From Diphasiastrum complanatum (lineage: Eukaryota; Streptophyta; Lycopodiopsida; Lycopodiales; Lycopodiaceae), in the NCBI GenBank assembly GCA_029204225.1, contig CM055103.1, positions 53,421,538 through 53,485,537 on the forward strand: a stretch of DNA of 64,000 bases, written 5' to 3'. A program made the translations under genes and the position numbers. Under the pieces are notes generated by a model. That model saw only the letters and a program-made list of their open reading frames with translations. It was not told the DNA's origin and searched no databases. This document shows, one piece after another, positions 23,916 through 30,361 of this stretch; the stretch's first letter is position 1, and every line of letters starts with the position of its first letter.

Positions 23916-24368
23916 TAAATGGTCAACACAAAGTGTGAGGAACTAGTTATCACCTTAAGAGGAGAAGAAGAAGAAAGACAAAGAGTGCTGAATCTTCAAA
24001 CAGTAGGGCTAAAGGAAGAGGAAGGTAATAAACTAATCAAACATAAATATAAAACCTTTGCTTACATTTGACCCTAATCTAGGGTTAAAATAAAATTTGC
24101 TTTCAATAAAAACTCTAACTTACATTTACTATGAAACCCTTGGCTTTCATTCAACCTTAATCTATGGTTAATGCAAAACCTTTGCTTTCATTCAACCATA
24201 ATCTATGGTGTGCACTGTGATAATACATGAATTGAAGAAGAAAGAAAGGCATGCATACACACTCTTAGACAGCGAATGGTGAATCATTTTTTGGCAGCGT
24301 TGGTGGGTGGTGCCGTAAACTGAAGAAAGGGGACGATCTGCTGAACGGGGGTCTCCAATTTCCTCCAT
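1..24368 (-). CDS. ATP23: ATP23 mitochondrial inner-membrane metalloprotease, split gene (3' end beyond window)
   Basis: Four exons were found by reading the minus strand: 24263-24368, 23517-23638, 5276-5413 and 1-75. Joined they give 147 codons in frame, and the last exon runs off the left edge. The product matches plant ATP23 (Ku70-binding-like, peptidase family M76) from its N-terminal GTT..C motif, through PMVKF and a CxNH segment, to the catalytic HELIH zinc motif followed by AYD and NLDW, then HHACSE and LSGDC. In yeast the family matures ATP synthase subunit 6 and helps Fo assembly in the intermembrane space. About 45-50 C-terminal residues are expected beyond position 1. All seen junctions have GT donors and AG acceptors and keep the frame (phases 1, 0, 0). 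Introns are 624, 18,103 and 5,200 bp; the long two are full of retrotransposons. No stop or frameshift was seen in any exon, so the gene may be functional. Expression cannot be judged from sequence. Confidence 0.93.
301..353. repeat. (CT)n microsatellite
   Basis: About 26 CT dinucleotides without interruption, in intron 3 of ATP23. Open frames through it encode only Ser-Leu or Arg-Glu repeats and are not genes. Confidence 0.98.
756..2470 (-). mobile_element. Ty3/gypsy pol relic (RT end, RNase H, integrase)
   Basis: Read on the minus strand, order RT to integrase. At about 2220-2460 lies the end of RT with FIRRFIHKF-like residues. At 1860-2190 is decayed RNase H (a VTDHRSLKY-like motif near 1880). 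At about 1440-1660 is the integrase zinc region (HPGIKRT with ECHD). At 1011-1301 is the integrase core ([28 protein letters not shown]), and at 756-950 the integrase stretch AYNNAKH..TGYSPF. Every frame is broken by stops and shifts, and no LTR could be paired with it. It lies in intron 3 of ATP23. Confidence 0.88.
2610..3033 (+). pseudogene. Probable copia gag N-terminal relic ending in a polypurine tract
   Basis: A 121-codon frame (2625-2990) includes [10 protein letters not shown] followed by IKVVNIFKR, resembling the KFDG.NF..WK.K...L start of copia gag. The rest is unrecognised. It is followed at 3024-3034 by a purine-rich CAAGGGGGAGAG that looks like a polypurine tract, directly before the LTR at 3034. 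The call rests on a short similarity and on context. Confidence 0.45.
3034..4161 (+). repeat. LTR, about 1.13 kb, with degenerate primer site
   Basis: The left end GTTGGAGAT and right end ATTTCCAAC form a near-perfect inverted pair. A polypurine-like tract precedes it and a degenerate initiator-Met primer site (AGAATTAGAGCC, 4174-4186, 10 of 13 bases of the consensus) follows. Having both marks suggests either two tandem elements sharing one LTR or chance. Inside, 3750-3850 repeats a short GGTTCAAACCACGGTT-like motif several times. Boundaries are inferred from the ends only. Confidence 0.5.
4187..5275. other. Intronic stretch without recognisable genes
   Basis: Part of ATP23 intron 3. It may begin with the leader of the element whose primer site is at 4174-4186. 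At 4440-4620 a TGACATGTGTCACTCATTGG-like motif occurs more than once. No coding similarity was seen on either strand before exon 3. Confidence 0.5.
5276..5413 (-). CDS. ATP23: ATP23 exon 3, catalytic HExxH
   Basis: Forty-six codons on the minus strand between an acceptor ending AACTAG (just above 5413) and a donor GAG|GTATCA (5275-5274). It begins VVICCNHV, carries the zinc-binding HELIH followed by AYDHCRA and NLDWSNC, and ends HHACSE. In the M76 family the two His of HExxH and the Glu form the metal and catalytic site; all are present. The Cys residues align with conserved family cysteines. Positions 5414-23516 are one intron filled by nested retroelements. Confidence 0.95.
5414..7187. other. 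Intronic stretch without recognisable genes
   Basis: AT-rich start (on the plus strand) of the 18-kb ATP23 intron. Open frames are short and unlike known proteins. Nothing was found before the copia LTR at 7188. Confidence 0.5.
7188..7527 (-). repeat. Copia 3' LTR
   Basis: On the minus strand it starts TGTTAATAGG and ends TTCTAATA. It lies just after the end of RNase H and is homologous to 18883-19160, which is next to a perfect primer site. Boundaries come from that alignment. Confidence 0.7.
7556..9910 (-). pseudogene. Copia pol relic: integrase, RT, RNase H
   Basis: Domains in coding order on the minus strand: integrase core end around 9790-9905 ([11 protein letters not shown]-like, KNKSEAF); integrase at 9528-9737 ([10 protein letters not shown], then [15 protein letters not shown]); RT start at 8754-9074 (ACKWIYR-like, RLVAKGYAQ); 8505-8711 ([13 protein letters not shown]); the YVDD active site at 8392-8403; 8065-8322 ([11 protein letters not shown], then SKYAHELL); RNase H at 7556-7906 (SSIEAKY, then [20 protein letters not shown]). 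Stops and shifts occur between the blocks. A normal copia polyprotein would also have gag, protease and the start of integrase upstream, and these are absent. Confidence 0.92.
10686..11043 (+). repeat. 5' LTR of element B
   Basis: 358 bp, TGTTACGAGC to CTATTACA. By eye it differs from the 3' LTR at one base (T at 10727, G at 13766). A CTATATCA at about 10969-10976 is a possible TATA box. Confidence 0.95.
11045..11057 (+). other. Primer binding site of element B
   Basis: TGGTATCAGAGCC one base after the LTR end, complementary to the 3' end of initiator tRNA-Met. Confidence 0.9.
11816..12930 (+). CDS. Element B gag with zinc knuckle (one frameshift)
   Basis: A 314-codon ORF (11816-12760) starts [11 protein letters not shown]. 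It has a Glu/Leu-rich probable coiled coil near residues 35-85, a Ser/Pro linker near 90-115, and a retrotransposon gag core from about residue 120 (KPPTFNGEE, then [20 protein letters not shown]). It ends in a Lys/Arg-rich stretch. In the +1 frame the sequence continues to [14 protein letters not shown] at about 12848-12890, a CX2CX4HX4C knuckle. The shift lies in a run of A-rich codons near 12735-12765, so it could be a mutation or a slippage site. Gag would form the particle that packages the element RNA. Confidence 0.9.
12958..13713 (+). CDS. Element B integrase C-terminal part plus chromodomain
   Basis: An open frame from about 12958 reads [25 protein letters not shown], a CX-free linker, then GEKVYLRVP and PRYCGPF (integrase C-terminal domain), [11 protein letters not shown], and finally a chromodomain with YLVKWNDQP and TWE. 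The DDE core and zinc domain are gone, so it cannot integrate DNA by itself. The upstream ATG at 12817 is in an out-of-frame extension into gag and is not taken as the start. Chromodomains direct chromoviruses to particular chromatin; whether this fragment is made is unknown. Confidence 0.88.
   Translation, partial: VSPVEDMLRAYVSKRQTNWEEYLSILEFAYNSTKHSATGYSPFMLMYGFQPRSPTAVGFKQEKVEAARNFLEDLNQMIEHAKRSIRQSQDRARHYADPHRRDVQFSTGEKVYLRVPVDSKTLKSGVCAKLSPRYCGPFTISRRLGEVTYELELPHSSKVFPVFHVSQLRKALTRSDNLVGDSVLVLPLDPQQPPHEPEEILDSRETQTRHTLYREYLVKWNDQPVENATWERGSVLRKIFPDFVLEDQDGS
13725..14082 (+). repeat. 3' LTR of element B
   Basis: 358 bp, same ends as the 5' copy, preceded by the purine tract TAAGGGGGAGGGAG and followed by the target duplication GGGTG. 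Confidence 0.95.
14163..14175 (+). other. Primer binding site of element C
   Basis: TGGTATCAGAGCC two bases after the LTR end TTTTGACA. Confidence 0.9.
14269..14640 (-). pseudogene. Antisense Pro-rich coding-like relic in the leader of element C
   Basis: On the minus strand a 77-codon frame begins [17 protein letters not shown] and is rich in Pro and Ser. It is unlike the neighbouring sense-strand gag and may be a piece of another element's gag inserted backwards. No domain was recognised. Confidence 0.25.
14780..15171 (+). pseudogene. Element C gag relic
   Basis: Frames at 14780-15028 and 14935-15171 together show a gypsy gag core: [17 protein letters not shown], then [13 protein letters not shown] and [16 protein letters not shown] frameshift separates them and the zinc knuckle was not found. 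Confidence 0.75.
15241..16015 (+). pseudogene. Element C protease-RT linker and N-terminal RT
   Basis: The frame reads [51 protein letters not shown], the RT motif DYRGLNKIT and [13 protein letters not shown], then loses frame at the [12 protein letters not shown] motif (about 15975-16010). The YVDD motif is missing because a foreign segment interrupts the domain here. Confidence 0.85.
16016..16780 (+). other. Foreign insert in the RT of element C with a Ser-rich ORF
   Basis: RT similarity stops near 16010 and resumes near 16780 ([16 protein letters not shown]). Between them a frame from ATG 16170 runs to about 16808 with one in-frame TAA near 16290; from 16302 it is 168 codons without a stop. 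Its protein is rich in Ser, Thr and Val (about a fifth Ser) with no recognised domain. No inverted ends or duplication were identified at the borders. Confidence 0.5.
16893..17927 (+). repeat. Direct tandem duplication of about 480 bp in integrase
   Basis: Copy 1 is 16893-17374 and copy 2 is 17447-17927, both starting CCCGCATTGT and ending TTTTCCA. A 72-bp linker from the RNase H-integrase spacer lies between them. Copies differ by scattered substitutions and small indels. Confidence 0.85.
18218..18299 (+). repeat. 41-bp tandem duplication
   Basis: Two copies of a unit starting GAGTTCGCGTACAATGATAA (18218-18258 and 18259-18299), differing at one base. Confidence 0.9.
18318..18600 (+). pseudogene. 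Element C integrase C-terminal domain
   Basis: The frame shows [26 protein letters not shown], then [13 protein letters not shown], typical of the gypsy integrase C-terminus. It then runs straight into the last 37 bp of the 3' LTR, so any chromodomain, the polypurine tract and most of the LTR were deleted. Confidence 0.85.
18601..18637 (+). repeat. Residual 3' LTR end of element C
   Basis: 37 bp, 36 identical to 14124-14160, ending TGACA and followed by the target duplication GATTG. Confidence 0.85.
18871..18882 (-). other. Primer binding site (initiator tRNA-Met)
   Basis: The minus strand reads TGGTATCAGAGC, the standard plant copia primer site, directly after an LTR end TTTTAATA. It proves that the adjacent 18883-19160 segment is a 5' LTR of a minus-strand element. 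Confidence 0.9.
18883..19160 (-). repeat. Copia 5' LTR, truncated
   Basis: Homologous to the LTR at 7188-7527, ending next to the primer site. Homology stops near 19160, where unrelated sequence begins, so its outer part is missing. Confidence 0.75.
19300..20045 (-). pseudogene. Copia integrase-RT linker fragment
   Basis: The minus strand encodes the integrase C-terminal region: IVE-like start, [40 protein letters not shown] and [11 protein letters not shown]. It is a close relative of the same region at 9040-9780 but a separate copy. RT and RNase H that should follow are absent; it ends at TTCCAAGATGACTCCATC near 19305. Confidence 0.85.
20046..20429. other. Short GC-richer stretch, unassigned
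   Basis: Begins with a few imperfect repeats of CTGCTGATG..GATGGCCCTG. No domain recognised; possibly copia spacer sequence. Confidence 0.3.
20430..20900 (+). pseudogene. Copia spacer-RT relic
   Basis: Reads [17 protein letters not shown], then [15 protein letters not shown] and, in another frame, [11 protein letters not shown]. This is the stretch between integrase and RT in copia polyproteins. Short and frame-shifted, opposite in strand to its left neighbour. Confidence 0.7.
20901..23516. other. Rest of ATP23 intron 2, no recognised genes
   Basis: Open frames at 21572-21907 and 22108-22377 have no recognisable domain and are treated as chance. A few TTCCGA/GTTCC motifs occur at 21385-21415, recalling clusters at 9920-9985 and 47500-47950. 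Confidence 0.45.
23517..23638 (-). CDS. ATP23: ATP23 exon 2
   Basis: The acceptor is TTTGATTACAG, read from 23639 upward on the minus strand; the donor is GGG|GTAAGT at 23516-23515. The exon completes a split Asn codon and then encodes 40 residues starting PMVKFM, containing TAGC, and ending GGGFQSDLG. It aligns with the TPMVKFL...SGC...GGYTPGEG block of plant ATP23. It is separated from exon 3 by an 18.1-kb intron, far longer than ATP23 introns in compact plant genomes. Confidence 0.92.
23852..23912. repeat. (CT)n microsatellite in ATP23 intron 1
   Basis: About 30 uninterrupted CT units in the 624-bp first intron of ATP23 (23639-24262). Confidence 0.97.
24263..24368 (-). CDS. ATP23: ATP23 exon 1 with start codon
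   Basis: The ATG is read from 24368 down to 24366. Thirty-five codons plus one base run to a donor of the form A|GTGTGT at 24262-24261. The segment contains YGTT, then C two residues after HQR, and ends HHSLSK, aligning with the GTTVEQC...RRSL stretch at the start of plant ATP23. The start was chosen because it is the first ATG after a purine-rich leader with a (GA)n tract at 24411-24434. No clear mitochondrial presequence is visible, which fits the folding-dependent, cysteine-rich import known for Atp23. Confidence 0.9.
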
Positions 24369-24410
24369 CGCCTCTCTTCTCTTCCTCTCGTCTTCTTCTT
24401 CTTACGATCC

Positions 24411-24434
24411 TCTCTCTCTCTCTCTCTCTCTCTC
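24411..24434 (-). repeat. (GA)n tract in ATP23 5' leader
   Basis: A short TC run on the plus strand, read GA on the sense strand, lies about 43 bp upstream of the ATP23 ATG, followed by a GAAGAAGAAGA-rich leader. (GA)n tracts are common in plant core promoters and 5' UTRs. The 24435-24950 stretch beyond it is AT-rich and presumably promoter; no firm TATA box was assigned. Confidence 0.6.
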
Positions 24435-25057
24435 AACTAACATTCTCTGGACGTGTTCATCTTTGATAGGCGTGGTTAGGGTCACCGATCAACCGGCCAA
24501 CGCAAGTCAAAAACCCTAAACATTTTAACCAATCAAAATACGGTATTTGCATTTTGTCCATCATAGCGTACATTTTCTCACTATACTATATGGCTATTTT
24601 CACTCCCACAAACCCTAAAAATGTAACCCTAACCCTAAAAGAGTCCTAGCCCTAGATCTGACCTATTCAATCCCAAAAGCCGCAGCACTATTCAAACAAA
24701 ATTTCAAGTCATAGCTCCAACCAAATCTCAGATCTCATGAAGCATTCAGGACTAAAATCACAAATTCCTACATAATTGAAGCATTTCAAATCACACTTGC
24801 ACATCCTCCACTTGCAACCACAAAATTAGTGAATGGAACGCGTCAAATCTCTCAACGAATGAACGCATTTGATTCTCTCTCTCAACGATTGAAGCATCTT
24901 CTCTCTCTCAATCAACTATCTTAAGTCGAACGAATCGACTTCCCTCTGTGTGCTAATAAGTCGAGATCTGTCTCTCTCTCTACTAAGTCGTAATGCCAAG
25001 TCTTCAATTTTCCTTTGTGTTTTTGATGCACCTCCAGAGGTGGAATTTGATTGCATC

Positions 25058-25560
25058 ATGACAATAATTGTTCTTTTGCCCATATCTGTAGGTTTATTAA
25101 TTCCATTGATTCCCTCTTATAATAAAGGAAATAAAACTATTCGATGGTATACATTGGGCATTTGTTTGTTGGAGTTCCTTTTAATAACCCATACATTTTG
25201 TTATCATTTTGATATTAACAATTCATTCATTCAATTGAGAGAAGATTATAACTGGATAAATCTCATTGATTTTCATTGAAGATTAGGAATCGATGGATTC
25301 TCCATCGGGGCTCATCTTACTAACATGAGTCGTCACTACTTCAGCTACTTCAGCAGCTTGGCCAGTTACTCGCAGTCCACAAGTATTCCATTCCTCGATG
25401 TTAGCAATGTACAATGGCCAAGTAGGATTATTTGCTTCTCAAGATATTTTAATTTTCTTTCTCATGTGGGAATTGGAATTGATTCCCATTTACTTACTTC
25501 TATCTATGTGGGGAGGAAAGAGACGTCTACACGCAGACGCAAAATTTATTTTGTACGATG
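25058..25560 (+). pseudogene. ndhD: Nuclear copy of plastid ndhD 5' part
   Basis: Reads [11 protein letters not shown], then [37 protein letters not shown] and, after a frameshift near 25300, [35 protein letters not shown] and KFILY. This is the N-terminal third of the plastid NADH dehydrogenase-like subunit 4, a membrane protein of the chloroplast NDH complex. A TGA at 25277-25279 replaces the conserved Trp after DFH. Homology starts just after the usual first few codons and stops abruptly at KFILY. It is therefore a dead plastid-to-nucleus transfer, about 0.7 kb upstream of the ATP23 start. Confidence 0.93.
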
Positions 25561-28500
25561 TTGTGCTCGTGTGCTATGTTGCTTCTTGAATCTCGAATTA
25601 CATAGACTCATAATCATAAGCACATGTACATAGACTCATAACATGCTTTGTTTCTATAGATACAGATAACTATGTTAGGAGATCAATTCCTTGATGACTC
25701 GCATACTAATCTGAAGACAAACTTTGGGCGACAAATGAATGTTCTCAAAAATATAAAATAAAAAGTCATTGCTTCAATGAACATTGAGCGAGCTTTGTAG
25801 AATATTTGACATCTTTCAATATTGTTAGCAATTGTTAGGAAAAGTCAGTTGTTAGGGAGCCATCTTTTTGATCAAATATAAGATGGCAAATGAAGAGGTG
25901 GCGATTTTCCTCTCAAAATTATAAACTAGGAGATTCGCCTTTCTCCCAAACAATAATGAAATATGAAGAATGAAATTGCATTTGTCGTTTGCGAATTGCC
26001 ATGAAAAATTTCAAACACTCTACAAAGCTCGCTTAGTGTGCAGTGCACCAATGTTTTTTTAGTCATTATTTTTGAAAACGACACCATTTCTACATTGGCA
26101 TACTAGGTCGATAGATTTGTGTCATCTATGTACGTGGAATAACGCGTTCACTAGACAACTAGGATGTGTTTGCATAAAGTATATGTCACATGAAAAGACA
26201 AAGGTGCAAGCGATTGTTTAATAGCTTGCAAGCTTGCTTGGGAGATGGCTTCTATTAATTCCTATGTGTGTTCAATCTTGTCTCTTATGTGTGTTCATTG
26301 CGGCAATGTCTTCATTATTTCTTGTGCAAACACTTGATTTCATGCCAAACAATCATAAACTAGAAAAAGCCATCAAGTCTTATGCAAACATTGAATTCCA
26401 CGCCAAAGAATAGTAAAGTACAAGAAAACACCTAATGAAAATCATGTTATCAAAAAGCATCAACTGACCTGAAAAAACACATGCAAATTTCTATCTCCTG
26501 TTGTAATTGCTAGCCCACCAATGCAAAAGGCCACAAAGAAGCAATGTAGTTGCTATGCAAATCTCGTTCAATGTTTTGTTGCCTTGCAATTCTGATTACA
26601 AAGATACAACATGAAGTGGAATCAATACAAACAGTTTATTGCAATCTTCCACAAATATAAGATTTAAAAACACAGGTGTATTTCCTTGCATGAAACCTAT
26701 ACGTTCAAGACAGAAAAAGCAGCAGAATCATTTAAATAATAAAACATCGTTATCTAGCAATTTTGTACTTCATTGCAGGAATAATTTTTACTAAGGTCAT
26801 AAGGAACAAAAGTATGAAAAGAAACTTAGTAGCCTTTTGCTACATTGTCCAACTGTTGCATGTCATTTTTCATCGTACATCTATTCAAGCATGCCATCTT
26901 CTTCTCCTCCAATGATTTAGTTATTGGCGTCTACAATGAATTTTGTCAAGCTATCAAATAGTGACTTTGTAAGATGTTTGCAGATAGCTTGTACTAAACA
27001 GATAGCTTGTTATCTACCCAATAATTCTTCTTGGGTCAGTCTATCATGTTTACAAGTGCCAACAATGTTCTAGAACTCAATTGGATCCTGAGTGATGATA
27101 TCTCATTATCCATTTAGATGGAAATTATGGATGTTCTCAAATAACAATCTGGTCTTACTTTTTGTATTCTTATCTACTACCGGCGATTTCCATCCTTAAG
27201 CTTGGCAGAAACGTGTGTTGTCTAGTAAGGAGAACTGTGAGCAACTCTTCCTTTTATTGGATTGGTCAAAATATTGTGCTATGACCACAAACTAAAAAAT
27301 TCTTTTGATCGTAGCTGGCAATTTAGGCAGGCGAAATATCCTGATTGCTTGCAAACTTGGTCGGCATCAGAGCTAAGATGTTGAATGCATGCGTTGAAGT
27401 ATATTCTGCTCTTCACTAGAAAGATGTGTTATTGCTAATAAACTACCACGTTCGATCACTTTCATTCTTTCCAAAAGAAGATTTGCAGTTGTTTTACAAT
27501 TTACAATTCAATTATTGAACCTTGCTACATAAGAAACGCAATCTTGAAAATCAATATGCAAACAAGTGATGATTTCATGGCAGAAGAAATAGATGACCAA
27601 CTAAAAAAATTTACGTATTGTGGGAAGAATTTCGTGTTGATTTGGTACAAAAAATAGATAGCATGAAGGTTTAAAGGCACTGGAAAAGAAATGCTCTCAT
27701 TGATGAAAATCCAGTCTACTCACAAGCAGAGGAAGGTTTCTGATAGTTACAATCGGCTACAATCGTTGGAAGAAGCCAACACTAATCACGACCAAGATGA
27801 GACTTGCTGGTGAGTAGTGCGCAGCACGAGTGGGTTCTCTCCAGCTACTGGAATTTTTTTTACAAGTCTGGAGCTTTTCTGTAGTTGTTGCCTCGCTTTC
27901 CCTTATGGGCACACGAAACCAACAACGATCTTGGGAATATGTGCAACAGATAATAGCAAACCAATCGAAACGAACAACATCACAAATCCAGAATATGACG
28001 GAGATGAATTGTTATCTTCCTATAGCTCTGCCAACTGCAAATAGAAAAACAAGACAACTTCAGGACCACATGGCTAGTCTCTTTGAGCAAGGAGCTCAAA
28101 GTTGCCATAGGACAAAATTGTAATTTGTGATAAACTTACTCACAATATTAGAAGAAGGTAAGTCGACATCCTTGGTGTTTGAAGATAAGTATGTCAACAA
28201 TACAACTAGAAATAGAAGTACTCCAAGCATGAAGTTTATCAAAATCATTAATCTAACAATGAGATCTAGTACATGTGCACAAGACCAATAACAACTTCAA
28301 GAGTAAAGAGGAAAAATATCTATGGTACTCTCTAATGAAAGCTCTAGGAAATATTAGTAGTAACAATCACAATGATTGTTGTGCATTTCAAATTTGACAA
28401 TAAAATAAAATTATCAAAAGTGGGGACATACATGATATGACAATTAGGCTATGTTTCACTTAAAGGAAAATAAATGTATACTAAAGAGTAAGTGTTATAT

Positions 28501-29257
28501 GCCTACTATTGATCTCTATGTAAGATATCAAATTGGTTTCCAAAACTTCAGTATGCTCCAAAAGTTTGCACAATCTCTAATCAATTTTGTGTAATTAGGA
28601 CACTCTCTTCTACTAAAACTTACCTATTCTTACCAAGTCTACAACAAATTCACTTGTAGATATTCAAGTTTTTGGTTTTTTGTTTTTTTCTTTTAATATC
28701 CATTATGTGGATTAACCTGCAGCAGACAGAAACAAGCATTTAACTGTACAAATGATGCAATTTAACTATGGAATTGAAGTACAAAGGGCATATTCTGAAA
28801 GAGAAACTACATACTAGTCATGCAAACAATACTATTGAAAGTTTTCATTTCAGCTCTCTTTATTCATATACCTTGAGAATGTTCCCCTTATTTGACTCAT
28901 CCAATAATTATAACTTGTCAATTGAGCTTTGCACTCCATTCGATTTTGAATGCTGGAAAGTTAAAAGGTTGTGATGAATGTATCTATTAGATCAATCACC
29001 CCAATCTGACCTTATTTTTGAAGCCAAACTACTTACTAATCATACAAGCAATACTAGTGAAAGTCACCTTATCATCTCTTTTCATATCATATAGCTTAAA
29101 GGTATTGTCATTATATGGTTAATTTGTTTTCTAATAGATCATTTATTAGGCTTTCCACATACGTCAATTTTCAATTCTAAGATTTATATGATAGTAATGA
29201 TTTTATTTATCAAATCATACTCCTTTTGTCAAAGACTCCTACAGAACTACAAAGATT
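25561..29257. other. Gene-free stretch
   Basis: AT-rich, with only short frames on both strands (for example 27817-28123) and no recognised domain. An inverted-repeat candidate is listed at 25786-26034. Confidence 0.5.
25786..26034. repeat. Inverted-repeat element, possible MITE
   Basis: Left arm 25786-25809 (GAGCGAGCTTTGTAGA...) and right arm 26011-26034 are reverse complements with about four mismatches in 24. Between them GCCATCTT...AAGATGGC (about 25860-25889) forms a further small hairpin. No transposase. Confidence 0.45.
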
Positions 29258-30360
29258 TTGGAGCTTGTACATTCTAACATCTGTGGACCTTTCAACGTGA
29301 TCTCAGTAGGAGGCTCAAAGTATTATATAACCTTTATTGATGATTACAGTAAGTTTGCCAGAGTCTATTTTATTCACAACAAATCAGAAGCATTTGACAA
29401 ATTCACAGAATATGTGAATTGGACAGAAAGATGCATTGGTTATAAAGTGAAGCAGATCTGAAAAGATCAAGGTGGAGAATACATCTCGAATCGATTCATT
29501 GACTTCTGCAATGATCGTGGTATCATTCACAGAAGAACTGCATCTTACACACCGCAGCACAACGGTGTTGCGGACAGAAAGAACAGGACTCTAATGGAAG
29601 CTGCTAGGAGCATGATGGCCTATTCAAAGGATCCAAGAGTGTTGTGGGCTGAAGCAGTAGCCACAACTGCTTACATTCAGAACAGGACAGGAAAGTTTGG
29701 TGTTCCTCACATGACACCACACGAATTATGGTGGGGTAAAAAATCCAATCTGACTCACATTCGTATCTTTGGCTGTGAAGCTTATGCACATGTTCCTGAA
29801 AAGCTTCAAAAGAAGCTTGATGAGAAAGCAGAACAAGGATATCTTGTAGGATATGACAATCATTCGTCATACTACAAAGTCTATATGTCAGAGACAAACA
29901 CAGTGCAGACAGTCAGAGATGTCAAATTTGATGAGAGCAGAACGATGGCCAACGATGATCCTATCAGTTATGAAGTCCTTGGAAGACAGTACTATGATCT
30001 ACCAACTATGATAGAGAGAGCAGAGGACGAACACTCAGACGAAGATATTCGAGTCGCGCCTCATTCGAGTGACCAATCAGACGAAGAAAGATTCGCAAGC
30101 TAGCCTATTGCTACAATACCTGTAAACCAAAATGGTTCCGGACCTAGCAAAGCAGACAAAGGCAAAGGCATTGCAGTTCTTGAAGGATCTCCTAAAAGAT
30201 CGACAAGAGAACGAAGAGCGCCAGCAAGATTTGTGCCAGGCAGCTCAGCTTCTACATCAGAAGAGTTTTGTGGATTCAGTGGAGAACCAAACAAATGGAT
30301 CCAAGCCATGAACGAGGAGATGAAATCCATGAGGAAGAATCAGGTATGGACGTTGCAGCC
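29258..30360 (+). pseudogene. Copia relic F: integrase to RT start
   Basis: The frame gives LVHSNICGPF, YYITFIDDYSKFARVYF, a TGA where Arg is expected (about 29459), DQGGEYISNRF, PQHNGVADRKNRTL, IRIFGCEAYAHVP and GYLVGYDNHS. After a stop at 30101 it continues to KWIQAMNEEMKSM, the start of RT. It lacks gag, protease and most of RT, and joins a different copia at about 30362. Confidence 0.9.
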
Positions 30361-30361
30361 A

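Noticed and set aside
24950-25057. ORF extension upstream of the ndhD match
   Set aside because: Homology starts only at about 25058; the upstream codons are chance open frame with a CT-rich stretch.
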